Part shown: positions 17,757-27,063 of the stretch, in pieces
How the letters are laid out: every line of letters starts with the position of its first letter
Numbering within the stretch: the first letter of the stretch is position 1
Assembly (NCBI GenBank): GCA_015062585.1
Contig: SUUJ01000004.1
Span: forward strand, 30,512-94,511
Direction of reading: 5' to 3'
Source of the DNA: Alphaproteobacteria bacterium
GTDB lineage: Bacteria > Pseudomonadota > Alphaproteobacteria > RF32 > CAG-239
DNA length: 64,000 bases
The notes under the pieces: generated by a model
What the model saw: only the letters and a program-made list of their open reading frames with translations
Told to the model about the DNA's origin: nothing
Databases searched by the model: none
Position numbers and translations under genes: made by a program

Positions 17757-18539
17757 ATGAAAAAACAGCTTATTTTGGGTCTATGTATATTATCTGTGGC
17801 ATCTTGCGGTGGTTTTTCCAAACAACATCGCAGTTACACTCTTGCCGATATGTTTGTATGGGGCGATGATTATGAAGCTCAGGCAGATCCTCAATATGTA
17901 AAAGTATCATACAAAGAGATTGACCCTTCACAAGCTAAAGAAGTTGAAGATGATAAACATAAAAGCCATCAATATAACGAAGATGTTGATGTAAAATATG
18001 TCGAAGTAGAACAGCTTGAAGAAAATGAAACAACACCCAAAGAGGTTGAAAAAATTGCAGTAAAAGAAGTGGTTATTGAAGAAGCAAAACCCAACAAAGA
18101 TACTCAAACATACACTTTAGCCAAACGCTCAGAACGTTATAAAAATGTTGATGAAACCTTCTCACCTAATGTTTATGCAATCTTGGCATCTCGTGTTGTA
18201 AATAAGCTTTTAATGGATTTACCGGGTATTACGGCTGAAAATCCGTCACCTACGGTATATATTGCCGATACTGAATATGCCGACAGATATATGCCCGAAG
18301 CTGTTGATGTTGCAGGCAACACTACAAAAGAAATTTTAACCAACTCCAAAATGGTAAAAATTGCTTCGGATGAAACCGGCGGAACCTACATATTAAAAGG
18401 CAGACTCACCAATATAAATACTCCGGAAATTCCGGTGTTCAAATATTCTCTGAGCTTATATGACAGAGAAAACAAACTCATCGACAGATGGACAGACACC
18501 ATTCGCCAAGTTCAAAATGATGATGGAAGCTGGTGGTAA
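17757..18539 (+). CDS. Lipoprotein, possibly LpoB-like penicillin-binding-protein activator
   Basis: A 260-residue protein with a lipoprotein signal (LSVASC lipobox, lipidated Cys17). The middle (about residues 45-120) is a low-complexity Glu/Lys/Val linker. The C-terminal domain (about 135-260) has NVYAILASRVVNKLLMDL, then strands around TVYIADTE and TYILKGRLTNI, and YSLSLYD near the end. This pattern of a disordered linker then a small alpha/beta domain with -LKGxLT- resembles LpoB and related CsgG-like outer-membrane lipoproteins. The family call is inference. The stop overlaps the next start (TAATG), so the two act together. AGGGAG precedes the ATG. Confidence 0.6.
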   Translation: MKKQLILGLCILSVASCGGFSKQHRSYTLADMFVWGDDYEAQADPQYVKVSYKEIDPSQAKEVEDDKHKSHQYNEDVDVKYVEVEQLEENETTPKEVEKIAVKEVVIEEAKPNKDTQTYTLAKRSERYKNVDETFSPNVYAILASRVVNKLLMDLPGITAENPSPTVYIADTEYADRYMPEAVDVAGNTTKEILTNSKMVKIASDETGGTYILKGRLTNINTPEIPVFKYSLSLYDRENKLIDRWTDTIRQVQNDDGSWW

Positions 18540-19552
18540 TGCAACTTTTTAAGATTGTCCTTATTCTTGCTCTTGTATTGGCAAAAAATTCAATTGCTCA
18601 GGTCGAAGAAAACTCCGGCGAAATAGATGTTTTTGCTAAGGTTTGCGAGAATTTATCTTCTTCCGAAAGCCGAGCTTCTGCTCGTTTGCGTGCTACGGAT
18701 AAGGCATCTTTTAAGGCTGTTGAAGAAATTCCCGAACTGCGTGAGTTTCGCCAATATCTTGATCCGCACCAATTTAATTTACATATTTACAAATTGATTG
18801 ATAATTATTTTGAGGATATGGCAATCAATGTCCTAAGCCAAGATAATGAAAAAGTTTGCGTAGAGGTTAGCGGGTATATACGCACATCATCGATAAATGA
18901 AGTTTTTAGTGATATAACCGATATTCAAGACGGTAACACAACTCTTGTAGTTGAAACAGAAAATGTTGAAGAAAATGTCAATATTGTTATTCCTCCAAAG
19001 CCGGAAATAAATATCAGCAAAGAAATTGCCTATGACTATTCTGATGACGAAATAGTTGAGGAGTACATAATTGAGGACGAGAATATAACACCCCCCATAC
19101 CCACCTTACCAAAGGCAGAAAAAAATAATGGTGTTTCGGTATTTATAGATAGAACGATGTTTTACAATGACACATCTACCAACGGATTTTTTGCACATTT
19201 GGAACAAGAACTTCTAAAAGCCGGAAAATTAAATATACAGGCAAAATTTGACAATCCGAAGTATATCTTAAGAACTAAAGTTTTAAAAGCAAAGGTTGAT
19301 AATATCAATTCTGAGACAGGCCGTCTTCAAATAGTTGTCAGTGTAGAGTTGACCGACACTTCAAATTCTGAGACCACCACCGAACATCAAAATCGCTTTA
19401 TCTTATTTAATACATCGGAAGATGCTCAAGCTAAAGCAGCTGAGCTGACAAAAAATTTGTTAGCTGACGGTGTGGCAAAAATCTTGCCGCAAATCAAAAA
19501 AGCTAATGATATTTTGCTGAAGAACAATATAATTACTCCGCCGAGTAAATAA
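18539..19552 (+). CDS. Secreted protein paired with the LpoB-like lipoprotein
   Basis: A 337-residue protein, starting at the ATG that overlaps the previous stop (TAATG) rather than at the GTG six bases earlier in the track. An N-terminal signal peptide (FKIVLILALVLAKNSIAQ) directs export. Residues about 30-140 contain a domain with SRASARLRATDKASFKAVEE and VCVEVSGYI, similar in flavour to accessory periplasmic domains. An acidic proline-containing linker follows. The C-terminal part (about 200-330) repeats the pattern of the upstream lipoprotein: a strand with VSVFIDRTMFYN, then YILRTKVLKAKV and LQIVVSVELTD. The duplicated style suggests both belong to one envelope system, but no named family was recognised with certainty. 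Confidence 0.65.
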   Translation: MQLFKIVLILALVLAKNSIAQVEENSGEIDVFAKVCENLSSSESRASARLRATDKASFKAVEEIPELREFRQYLDPHQFNLHIYKLIDNYFEDMAINVLSQDNEKVCVEVSGYIRTSSINEVFSDITDIQDGNTTLVVETENVEENVNIVIPPKPEINISKEIAYDYSDDEIVEEYIIEDENITPPIPTLPKAEKNNGVSVFIDRTMFYNDTSTNGFFAHLEQELLKAGKLNIQAKFDNPKYILRTKVLKAKVDNINSETGRLQIVVSVELTDTSNSETTTEHQNRFILFNTSEDAQAKAAELTKNLLADGVAKILPQIKKANDILLKNNIITPPSK

Positions 19553-19554
19553 TT

Positions 19555-20298
19555 TTACCACCAAGCAGGATGTAAATTCACATTTTCCAAACGAATAAAT
19601 ACATCTTGCTCATATTGTTCCTGCATACTTAAATAATAGCCGTTTATTTTTTCCAATATTATGCGTTGCGCTTTTATGTTTTCTTCAGCATTTAACGATG
19701 TATACAAACACATTTGAATACCGCTATCGTGATTCATATATTCAAGAACACATAATTTTTCGCCCAAAACTTCATAAATAATATTCAATACCGTGTGATA
19801 GTGTTTGTTATTTAAGCCTGAAGAATATTTTTTTGCAAAATTGAACAATGCCGGCTCTGTCAAATATATATCCGCATCCTGAGATATATTGTCCAAAATA
19901 TATAATTCACCGGTGTATAAGCTGTATTTTGCCACTACATTAAAGAAACCTCTTAAATTTTTTTCAGGATCAGCCATTTTGTCTTGAAGTATCAGCTTTG
20001 CTTTCTCAAATTCTTTTAAGTTTAATAAGCAGTCGGTATAAAACATTTCAAGCATATCCGGCAATTGACCGCCGATATTCCAAGCCTTGTTGACATAATC
20101 TCTTGCCTGGTTACTATAACCCAGCATTATAGAGCAGAATGTCAAACCGATAAGAGGCTCTATCAATTGAGGGGCCTGCATATGCATATTAAGTAAATCT
20201 CTTTGAATAGGAGATATTTGAAAAATTTCTGAATATGGAAGTTTTACCAATTCCTCAATCATTTTGATACTTTTTTCTCTTATTTCCATATCACTCAT
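19555..20298 (-). CDS. Hypothetical TPR-like protein, 247 residues
   Basis: Not recognised. The protein is almost wholly helical, and residues about 45-130 show helix pairs with small residues at TPR-like positions (GLTFCSIMLGYSNQARDYVNKAW, DCLLNLKEFEKAKLIL). No signal peptide or membrane helix is visible. It lies 3 bp downstream of dtd and ends 3 bp from the convergent upstream gene's stop, so it is the last gene of the spmAB-like / dtd unit. TPR-like proteins usually mediate protein contacts; a specific partner cannot be named. Confidence 0.7.
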   Translation of the reverse strand: MSDMEIREKSIKMIEELVKLPYSEIFQISPIQRDLLNMHMQAPQLIEPLIGLTFCSIMLGYSNQARDYVNKAWNIGGQLPDMLEMFYTDCLLNLKEFEKAKLILQDKMADPEKNLRGFFNVVAKYSLYTGELYILDNISQDADIYLTEPALFNFAKKYSSGLNNKHYHTVLNIIYEVLGEKLCVLEYMNHDSGIQMCLYTSLNAEENIKAQRIILEKINGYYLSMQEQYEQDVFIRLENVNLHPAWW

Positions 20299-20301
20299 TT
20301 T

Positions 20302-20742
20302 TTATTTCCTTTCCAACATAAATGTAACAGGACCGTCATTAACCAACCCGACTTTCATATCAGCCTGAAAGATTCCGCATTTTACCTCGATTCCATAAGA
20401 TTTTAGGCATTCTACAAAATATTCATACAACGGTTTTGCAAGTTCAGGTTTTTCGGCGGTATCAAAACCGGGGCGATTTCCGCAAGAGGTATTACCGGCC
20501 AAAGTGAATTGGGATACTGCTAAGATTTGCCCTCCGATATCAATAATCGACAAATTCATTTTGCCGTTTTCATCTTCAAAAATTCTTAAATTAGCGGTCT
20601 TTTTTGCTAAATATTCGGCCATTGCTTTATTGTCATCTTTTTCGATACCGACTAAAAGCAAGTATCCTTTTCCTATTTGGGAAACTTCCTTTTCCTCAAC
20701 AACAACATTAGCATTTGTAACTCTTTGAATCAGAACTTTCAT
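20302..20742 (-). CDS. dtd: D-aminoacyl-tRNA deacylase
   Basis: Removes D-amino acids (and glycine mischarged on tRNA-Ala) from tRNA, protecting translation. The 146-residue length is standard. The two active-site motifs are present: SQFTLA in the middle and NDGPVTF at the C-terminus, matching the family's SQFTL and NxGPVT elements that supply the cross-subunit Gly-cisPro. The N-terminal MKVLIQRVTNANVVV is also typical. It lies 12 bp downstream of the spmAB-like gene and 3 bp upstream of the TPR-like gene, indicating one operon. Confidence 0.97.
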   Translation of the reverse strand: MKVLIQRVTNANVVVEEKEVSQIGKGYLLLVGIEKDDNKAMAEYLAKKTANLRIFEDENGKMNLSIIDIGGQILAVSQFTLAGNTSCGNRPGFDTAEKPELAKPLYEYFVECLKSYGIEVKCGIFQADMKVGLVNDGPVTFMLERK

Positions 20743-20754
20743 AAAAACACCTTT

Positions 20755-21978
20755 TTAATAAAACAGATAAGCCAACAAAATTGCGCTTACAATTCCCATG
20801 ACATCGGCAAATAGGGCCAATGGCAGTGCCGAGCGCGTATTACTTATTTTAACTGCTCCAAAATATACCGCCAAAACATAAAAAGTAGTTTCGGTAGAAC
20901 CTTGGACGATTGATGAAACAAAGCCGGCAAAACTGTCAACACCGTAAGTATTAAAAGTATCAAGCATCATAGCTCTGGCTCCGCTTCCTGATAAAGGCTT
21001 CATAATTGCGGTGGGAAGAGCATAAACAAAATCGCTGTTTATTCCAAGTTTAGTGACAACAAGCTTAATAAAATCGATAATATAATCCAAAGCCCCCGAG
21101 CTTCTGAAAACTCCGATTGCCACCAGCATAGCCACAAGGTAGGGTATAATTTGCACGGCGGTTTTAAAACCGTCTTTAGCGCCTTCAATAAACAATTCAA
21201 AAACATTCAGTTTTTTTATCAATCCCGAAACAATAAATGCTATTACCAAACCATACAAAATGGCATTACTCATAATATAAGAAATCTGAGTTCTAGCCTC
21301 TGCATCAAGTTCATAAAATCCCCAAATACTAAGCCCGATAAAGGCGATGCCACCCATTACATAACTCATAACCACACGGTTGAGTATATTTATTTTTTGC
21401 CACCAAACAGTTGCCAAAAATCCCGATAGGGTTGAAATTGAGGTCGCAATCAATATCGGAATAAATACCGAAGCCGGATTTGCCGAGCCGGCCTGAAAGC
21501 GATACATTAAGATTGTGATTGGGATTAAAGTAACGGCAGAAGAATTTATAACCATAAACAAAATTTGTGCATTGGAGGCTTCTGTTTTGCTTTTATTTTC
21601 TTTTTGCAGTAACTCCATAGCCTTGATACCCATGGGAGTTGCCGCGTTATCAAGTCCCAAAATATTTGAGGCAATATTCATGACAATAGCACCAAAGGCA
21701 GGTGAATCTTTTTTTATTTCCGGCATAATTTTATGAAACAGCGGTTTTAACACTTTTGCCAACAGCTCGCTTAATCCTGATTTTTCGGCAATTTTCATCA
21801 AACCCAGCCAAAAACACAACACACCGGTTAAATCCAAAGCTATTTTAAAACCTAAATGAGCAGTCGAAAACAACGATTCGGAAATATGGCTCCATATTGC
21901 CGCGTTACCGTCAAAAGATTGAAATATTGCCGAGATAAAAGCGACTATAAAAAATCCGGCCCAAATAAAATTCAGCAT
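20755..21978 (-). CDS. SpmA-SpmB-like fused membrane protein (nucleoside recognition / Gate domains)
   Basis: A 407-residue polytopic membrane protein of about ten helices. Two Gate-type (nucleoside-recognition) domains are visible. The first resembles SpmA (LDLTGVLCFWLGLMKIAEKSG, then NILGLDNAATPMGIKAM), the second SpmB (TAVQIIPYLVAMLVAIGVFR, later ALPTAIMKPLSGSGARAMM and GSTETTFYVLAVYFG). In spore formers the two are separate proteins linked to spore-core dehydration; single-chain fusions occur in many non-sporulating bacteria, where the substrate is unknown. The ribosome-binding site lies inside a hairpin that also looks like a terminator. dtd follows after 12 bp. Confidence 0.9.
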   Translation of the reverse strand: MLNFIWAGFFIVAFISAIFQSFDGNAAIWSHISESLFSTAHLGFKIALDLTGVLCFWLGLMKIAEKSGLSELLAKVLKPLFHKIMPEIKKDSPAFGAIVMNIASNILGLDNAATPMGIKAMELLQKENKSKTEASNAQILFMVINSSAVTLIPITILMYRFQAGSANPASVFIPILIATSISTLSGFLATVWWQKINILNRVVMSYVMGGIAFIGLSIWGFYELDAEARTQISYIMSNAILYGLVIAFIVSGLIKKLNVFELFIEGAKDGFKTAVQIIPYLVAMLVAIGVFRSSGALDYIIDFIKLVVTKLGINSDFVYALPTAIMKPLSGSGARAMMLDTFNTYGVDSFAGFVSSIVQGSTETTFYVLAVYFGAVKISNTRSALPLALFADVMGIVSAILLAYLFY

Positions 21979-21980
21979 AA

Positions 21981-22013
21981 AAAATCCCCAAGTTGTACAA
22001 ACAAGGGGATTTT
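21981..22013 (-). terminator. Hairpin between the LOG gene and the spmAB-like gene; terminator that hides a ribosome-binding site
   Basis: AAAATCCCC and GGGGATTTT form a 9-bp stem around a 15-base loop, with a T-run on the minus strand ending at the next ATG. The GGGGA of the 3' arm is also the only Shine-Dalgarno-like sequence, 6 bases before that ATG. Confidence 0.7.
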
Positions 22014-22037
22014 ATCACCATGTGACTTAAAATTTAT

Positions 22038-22952
22038 TTAAGAGTGCTTGCTCATTTGCGATTTTTTCAATTTGGTCAGTTTTTCACTGATAACCGCGGT
22101 ATTTTTGCCTGATTTGGCCAAGCGCTCATACATACGGGAAATTTCTTTTTCCAAATAAGCCTCTTCAATTTCGTTATGAAGCAAATCTTTTTCTTCTTTT
22201 GAACCGTTTAATTCAATATTATCCATATTTTCGATTAGATGTTCAACCCAAACCGAGCCGACCTTGTTTTTAATAAAATATGGCAATTCATAAGCCAGTT
22301 TTCTAGCGTGATAATAAGCTTCCTTAAAGCTTTCGCAGTCGTTGTATCTAAGCTTTAACAAGCGGAACGCAATTTCCAATTCTTCGTTATTATCAACCAC
22401 GATAAACGGCACCGGTTCAGCAAAACCGGTATTAACCATTTCTTTCAAATATTCCAAAATGTGATAGAAAAATCCGTTAATATTGTAGATGATAAAAGGC
22501 TTAGTTTTAATAAAACCGTCTTGCATTGCCACGCAGTCATAGGCCAGTTCATCCAAAGTTCCAACCCCGCCCGGAGCAAAAACGATAATATCGGCATCAA
22601 AAAGTTTTTTCTTTCTGTTTTCGATAGTATCGGTCAACACGACATTAGTAACTTTTTCCAAAACCTCATTTTTTTGATAAAGGTTGTAATATTCTTGGGT
22701 AGTAATGCCGACAATCGGGCTGACCTCGGTATAATATTTCTCTTTGTGAGATTCATATTCGTCTAACACGCCTTTTGCCACAGCTCCCATAACGCCGCTG
22801 TCAGAAAATCCGTAATCGAGGCGAAAACCGAGTTTTGCAATCAATCGTCCCATTTCATAAGTTTGTTCTTCATAAATAGGGTCATTACCTGATGAATGCC
22901 CACCCGAAACACAAACTCTTAAATTAGTCACTTTATTTTCGCAATTATCCAT
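22038..22952 (-). CDS. LOG family protein (TIGR00730-like, Rossmann fold)
   Basis: A protein of about 304 residues with the LOG-family nucleotide-binding fold: VCVSGGHSSGNDP near the N-terminus and the diagnostic PGGVGTLDE motif near residue 130. LOG enzymes release free bases from nucleoside 5'-monophosphates (cytokinin riboside monophosphate phosphoribohydrolase); many bacterial members were once labelled lysine decarboxylases. A C-terminal extension of about 90 charged residues follows the core. The ORF track begins with a TTG at 22955; the ATG at 22952 is preferred because GAGGAG lies 9 bases upstream. The gene follows tgt directly, so the two are co-transcribed, and ends before a terminator hairpin. 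Confidence 0.88.
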   Translation of the reverse strand: MDNCENKVTNLRVCVSGGHSSGNDPIYEEQTYEMGRLIAKLGFRLDYGFSDSGVMGAVAKGVLDEYESHKEKYYTEVSPIVGITTQEYYNLYQKNEVLEKVTNVVLTDTIENRKKKLFDADIIVFAPGGVGTLDELAYDCVAMQDGFIKTKPFIIYNINGFFYHILEYLKEMVNTGFAEPVPFIVVDNNEELEIAFRLLKLRYNDCESFKEAYYHARKLAYELPYFIKNKVGSVWVEHLIENMDNIELNGSKEEKDLLHNEIEEAYLEKEISRMYERLAKSGKNTAVISEKLTKLKKSQMSKHS

Positions 22953-22955
22953 CAA

Positions 22956-24098
<1,143 letters not shown>

Positions 24099-24160
24099 TC
24101 ATATATAATGCTAAGGATAATGCACCAATAAAAGTATAAAAGCAAGTAATTAAATTTTAT

Positions 24161-24859
24161 CTATTCTTCGGTATATTCATTAGTATCAATTGCATAACCG
24201 GTTGCGCGGACTGTTCTGATATAATCTTTTCCATATTCATTTAAGGCGCGGCGCAAGCGTCGAATATGTACATCGACCGTACGCGACTCAACATAAATAT
24301 TGTTCCCCCAAACATTTTTAAGCAAATATTCACGAGAAAAGACCTTGCCCGGATTTTCCAAAAACAATTTAAGCAATCTGAACTCAGTCGGTCCCAAGTG
24401 GATATAATTTTCACCTCTAAAGACTTTTTTGGCAACCAAATCCATTTTGATATCTTCAAAGAATATTTCTTTTTCTTCCAAAGGTTCCGGTGCGTGTCTG
24501 AGCTGACTTTTAACTCTGGCAATAAGTTCCGGAACGGAAAAAGGCTTTGTGACATAGTCATCGGCGCCGGCACTAAGACCTTTTACTTTGTCTTCTTCTT
24601 CGCCTTTGGCTGTCAACATAATGATTGGAATATCTTTGATATCGGGTTTTGAGCGAATAAGCTTACAGATTTCGACGCCGGACATTTCAGGCAACATCCA
24701 ATCAAGCAAAATGACTGAGGGATGCAATTTTTCAACATCGGCGATTGCCTTGCCGCCGCGCGATTGAGTCGCAACATCAAAACCTTCTTTTTCCAGGTTG
24801 TATTTAAGCATAATGCTGATAGCTTCTTCGTCTTCGATAACCATAATCAAATGTTTCAT
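24161..24859 (-). CDS. phoB: PhoB-type response regulator
   Basis: A 232-residue OmpR/PhoB-class transcription factor. The receiver domain (about 1-120) has the acidic pocket (VIEDEEA), the phospho-acceptor Asp in LLDWMLPEMSG, the Thr switch MLTAKGEE and the Lys in DDYVTKPFS. The winged-helix DNA-binding domain (about 130-228) contains LGPTEFRLLKLFLENPGKVFSR and VDVHIRRLRRAL, closest in wording to PhoB, the phosphate-starvation regulator. No histidine kinase (phoR) or pst transport gene is adjacent; rpe lies 68 bp upstream and tgt 80 bp downstream on the same strand. The identity as PhoB rather than another OmpR member rests on sequence similarity alone. Confidence 0.82.
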   Translation of the reverse strand: MKHLIMVIEDEEAISIMLKYNLEKEGFDVATQSRGGKAIADVEKLHPSVILLDWMLPEMSGVEICKLIRSKPDIKDIPIIMLTAKGEEEDKVKGLSAGADDYVTKPFSVPELIARVKSQLRHAPEPLEEKEIFFEDIKMDLVAKKVFRGENYIHLGPTEFRLLKLFLENPGKVFSREYLLKNVWGNNIYVESRTVDVHIRRLRRALNEYGKDYIRTVRATGYAIDTNEYTEE

Positions 24860-24927
24860 AATTAACCGCCAATCTTATAAAAGGGTTAGACTCATATACG
24901 GCAATTATAAAGACGACACCGTTAAAA

Positions 24928-25563
24928 TTATCTTAAGTTTGCAATATTTTTGGCATAATCCTTTCCGGAAAACACCGCCGAACCGGCTACCAACATATCA
25001 GCGCCGGCCGAAATAGCTTTTGCCGCTGTCATCGGATTGATGCCGCCGTCAACACTCAAGATAATATCGCGATTGCCAATCATTTTTTTTACTTTGGCAA
25101 TTTTTTCTAACTGATTTTCCATAAATTGCTGTCCGCCAAATCCGGGGTTAACTGTCATAACCAATATCAAATCAAGCTTATCCAAAACATATTCCAAAAC
25201 TTTTTCCGAGGTCGAAGGATTAAGGGCGACACCTGCTTTTATACCAAGTTTGTGAATGGCATCCAAAGTCTTGTCCAAATGCGGGCAAACCTCGGCATGA
25301 ACGGTGATAATATCGGCACCGGCCAGTGCAAACCACTCAATCATTTTGTCGGGATTTTCGACCATAAGATGAGCATCAAAAGGCAGTCTGGTATATGGAC
25401 GAACCGATTTGATGACGCAAGGGCCAAAAGTCAAGTTTGGCACAAAATTGCCGTCCATAACATCAAGATGAATCATATCGGCTTTTGCTTCATCAAGGCT
25501 GATAATTTCATTTTTCAAATCGGAAAAGTCAGCAGACAAAATACTCGGCGCAATTTTTACCAT
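24928..25563 (-). CDS. rpe: Ribulose-phosphate 3-epimerase
   Basis: Interconverts ribulose 5-phosphate and xylulose 5-phosphate in the pentose phosphate pathway. The 211-residue TIM barrel begins with the typical IAPSILSADF and has HLDVMDGNFVPN, FDAHLMVENP, the MTVNPGFGGQ loop and the catalytic-region VDGGIN. Metal-binding His and Asp positions are present in these motifs. The gene stands alone apart from possible read-through into phoB. It is divergent from the ferritin-like gene across about 145 bp. Confidence 0.97.
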   Translation of the reverse strand: MVKIAPSILSADFSDLKNEIISLDEAKADMIHLDVMDGNFVPNLTFGPCVIKSVRPYTRLPFDAHLMVENPDKMIEWFALAGADIITVHAEVCPHLDKTLDAIHKLGIKAGVALNPSTSEKVLEYVLDKLDLILVMTVNPGFGGQQFMENQLEKIAKVKKMIGNRDIILSVDGGINPMTAAKAISAGADMLVAGSAVFSGKDYAKNIANLR

Positions 25564-25709
25564 ATCAAAAACCCCTTTTTAAAAAAATTAGACATTTATA
25601 TCAAATAGGATAGGGGCAATCTATAAAAAAAGCAATGCAAATCTTGTATCTTATTAAAATGTGATTATGTGGACATTGTTAAATTTTTTTATGTAAAGGA
25701 GAAGCAAAT

Positions 25710-26222
25710 ATGGGTGAAATGGCTCAAAAAATTTCAAAAGTAGATAGAGAAGAGTTGCTAAAAATCTTAAATATTGCTTATGCGGAAGAGTGGCTGGCAT
25801 ATTATCAATATTGGCTTGGAGCTCAGCTGATTGTCGGACCCGAGCGCAAAGCAATTGCCGAAGAATTTATCGAACACGCGACAGAAGAGTTTGATCATGC
25901 TCAAAAATTGGCTACACGCATTATCGAGCTTGGCGGGACTCCGATTCTCAACCCTGACGAATGGCAAAAAGTTGCACTTTGTAAATATGATGCGCCGACC
26001 AAACCTTATGTGATGAACTTGTTGGAACAAAATTTGGTTGCCGAGCGTTGTGCAATCGTCAGATATCAAAAGATTTGCGAGATGACACACGGTAATGATT
26101 ATGAAACCTACCGTATGGCCGTAAAGATTTTGCACGAAGAAATCGAGCACGAAGATGAAATAGGTTGTTTCAAAGACGATATAAATGCCTTATATGAGTA
26201 CAAAAACAAAATGCAAGACTAA
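25710..26222 (+). CDS. Ferritin-like (bacterioferritin/Dps-like) di-iron protein
   Basis: A 170-residue four-helix protein. Iron ligands are visible on all four helices: EEWLAYYQYW, EEFDHAQKLATRIIELGG, LVAERCAIVRYQ and LHEEIEHEDEI, which give the paired ExxH motifs of ferritin-like domains. The ELGGxP turn between helices 2 and 3 is shared with bacterioferritins and DPS-like proteins. No Met ligand typical of heme-binding Bfr (Met52) could be assigned. It likely stores iron or detoxifies peroxide in the cytoplasm. AAGGAG precedes the ATG. A structured non-coding stretch and terminator follow. Confidence 0.85.
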   Translation: MGEMAQKISKVDREELLKILNIAYAEEWLAYYQYWLGAQLIVGPERKAIAEEFIEHATEEFDHAQKLATRIIELGGTPILNPDEWQKVALCKYDAPTKPYVMNLLEQNLVAERCAIVRYQKICEMTHGNDYETYRMAVKILHEEIEHEDEIGCFKDDINALYEYKNKMQD

Positions 26223-26297
26223 CTGATTGATTTAGCTTGTAAAACAAAGAAAGTTGAATCGAGTGTATTGACTCATTTTTAAAATTATGTCAATATT

Positions 26298-26330
26298 TTG
26301 ACAAAATTAGAATCGGATAGTGATTAAAAT
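26298..26330 (+). promoter_or_regulatory. Possible promoter of the structured RNA
   Basis: A perfect TTGACA at 26298-26303 precedes TAAAAT at 26325-26330, but the spacing is 21 bp, longer than the optimum. It would start transcription near 26337, exactly where the long stem begins. Confidence 0.3.
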
Positions 26331-26334
26331 TAAA

Positions 26335-26471
26335 GATTTTATCTGTCGATATAGGACTTTATAACACACAGACCATAATCACTACTCCAAACAAACTTCA
26401 GCGGTCTGTTCAATAAAGAATACCTGAAACAGATAAAAGAAGCTCTGCTAAGCAAAAGCAGAGCTTTTTTT
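26335..26471 (+). ncRNA. Candidate structured small RNA
   Basis: No protein frame fits this stretch. TTTTATCTGT (26337-26346) is complementary to ACAGATAAAA (26429-26438), making a 10-bp closing stem around about 80 nt. Inside it, ACAGACC (26368-26374) pairs with GGTCTGT (26403-26409) to make a 7-bp inner stem with a 28-base loop. A strong terminator follows directly. The layout of closing stem, internal open region and upper stem is loosely like 6S RNA, but no conserved motif was recognised. It could also be the structured 3' UTR of the ferritin-like gene. Confidence 0.45.
26441..26471 (+). terminator. Strong rho-independent terminator
   Basis: AGCTCTGCT-aagcaaa-AGCAGAGCT forms a perfect 9-bp stem with a 7-base loop and a seven-T tail. 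It ends the candidate RNA or the ferritin-like transcript. Confidence 0.9.
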
Positions 26472-26482
26472 GTATAAAAAAG

Positions 26483-27005
26483 TAGCATAAGAGAAAAAAT
26501 GTCATCGCCTTAAGTGAGAGCATAAATAAGAAATGTCATCCCTCAAATGAATAAATAATGTCATTCCTCGCTCGGCGCTTTGGCGTAAAAAATAAGTCAT
26601 CGCCTGAGTGAGCTTGCGAACGAGGTTAGCGATCTTCAACTTATTCTTATGTTACTTTTGAGTGACCAAAAGTAACCAAAAGTCACCGCTCAAGATGTTT
26701 TTTTATACGCTTTTTTCAACCGGATGTGCCCTTCACATCCGTTGGCTGACTTTGGGTACATAAAAGGAGAGTCTCCGGTCAAAAAAAGCTAAAAAACATA
26801 AATCGCGGTTGTTGTTTTTTTATTTAAAAGTGTCATCGCCTGAGAGAATAAATAATGTCATTCCTCGCTCGGCGCATTTGCGTCCGTGCGTCTAGGAATC
26901 TCATCTTTGCGTCAGCGCTATATTTAATAAAAACAAGGAAGATCCCTAGACGATTGCTTGACGCAATCGAGGGATGACTTTGTTGTTGTTTTATGTCATG
27001 CCTTG
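26483..27005. repeat. Intergenic mosaic repeat block B
   Basis: Second copy of the mosaic seen at 4.8-5.3 kb, again between convergent genes (ferritin-like and fabZ). It holds short unpaired GTCATCGCC and GTCATCCCTC starts, a GTCATCGCC...GCGATCTTC unit (about 26596-26637), the core element in plus orientation, a GTCATTCC...GGAATCTCAT unit (about 26858-26907) and a GAAGATCCC...GGGATGAC unit (26939-26978). Composition is non-coding. No gene of more than about 40 codons with a ribosome-binding site was seen between 26223 and 27063. Confidence 0.85.
26644..26820 (+). repeat. Core intergenic repeat element, copy B
   Basis: About 177 bp, nearly identical to 39281-39455 and to the reverse of 4891-5064. 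TTACTTTTG-AGTGAC-CAAAAGTAA (9-bp stem) is at the 5' end, CGGATGTG-CCCTT-CACATCCG (8-bp stem) in the middle, and a GGAGA/TCTCC pair further on. Confidence 0.88.
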
Positions 27006-27063
27006 AGAATATAAAAAATCTCGAACATAACTTCGAGATTTTTTTATTTTGCAGGATATTACT

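Noticed and set aside
24161-24859. Two-component pair with a sensor kinase
   Set aside because: No histidine kinase frame was found on either strand near the phoB-like gene.
26335-26471. Firm 6S RNA or SRP RNA identity for the structured stretch
   Set aside because: No SRP GGAA-type tetraloop region or recognisable 6S central-bubble consensus was seen, so only a generic candidate RNA is reported.
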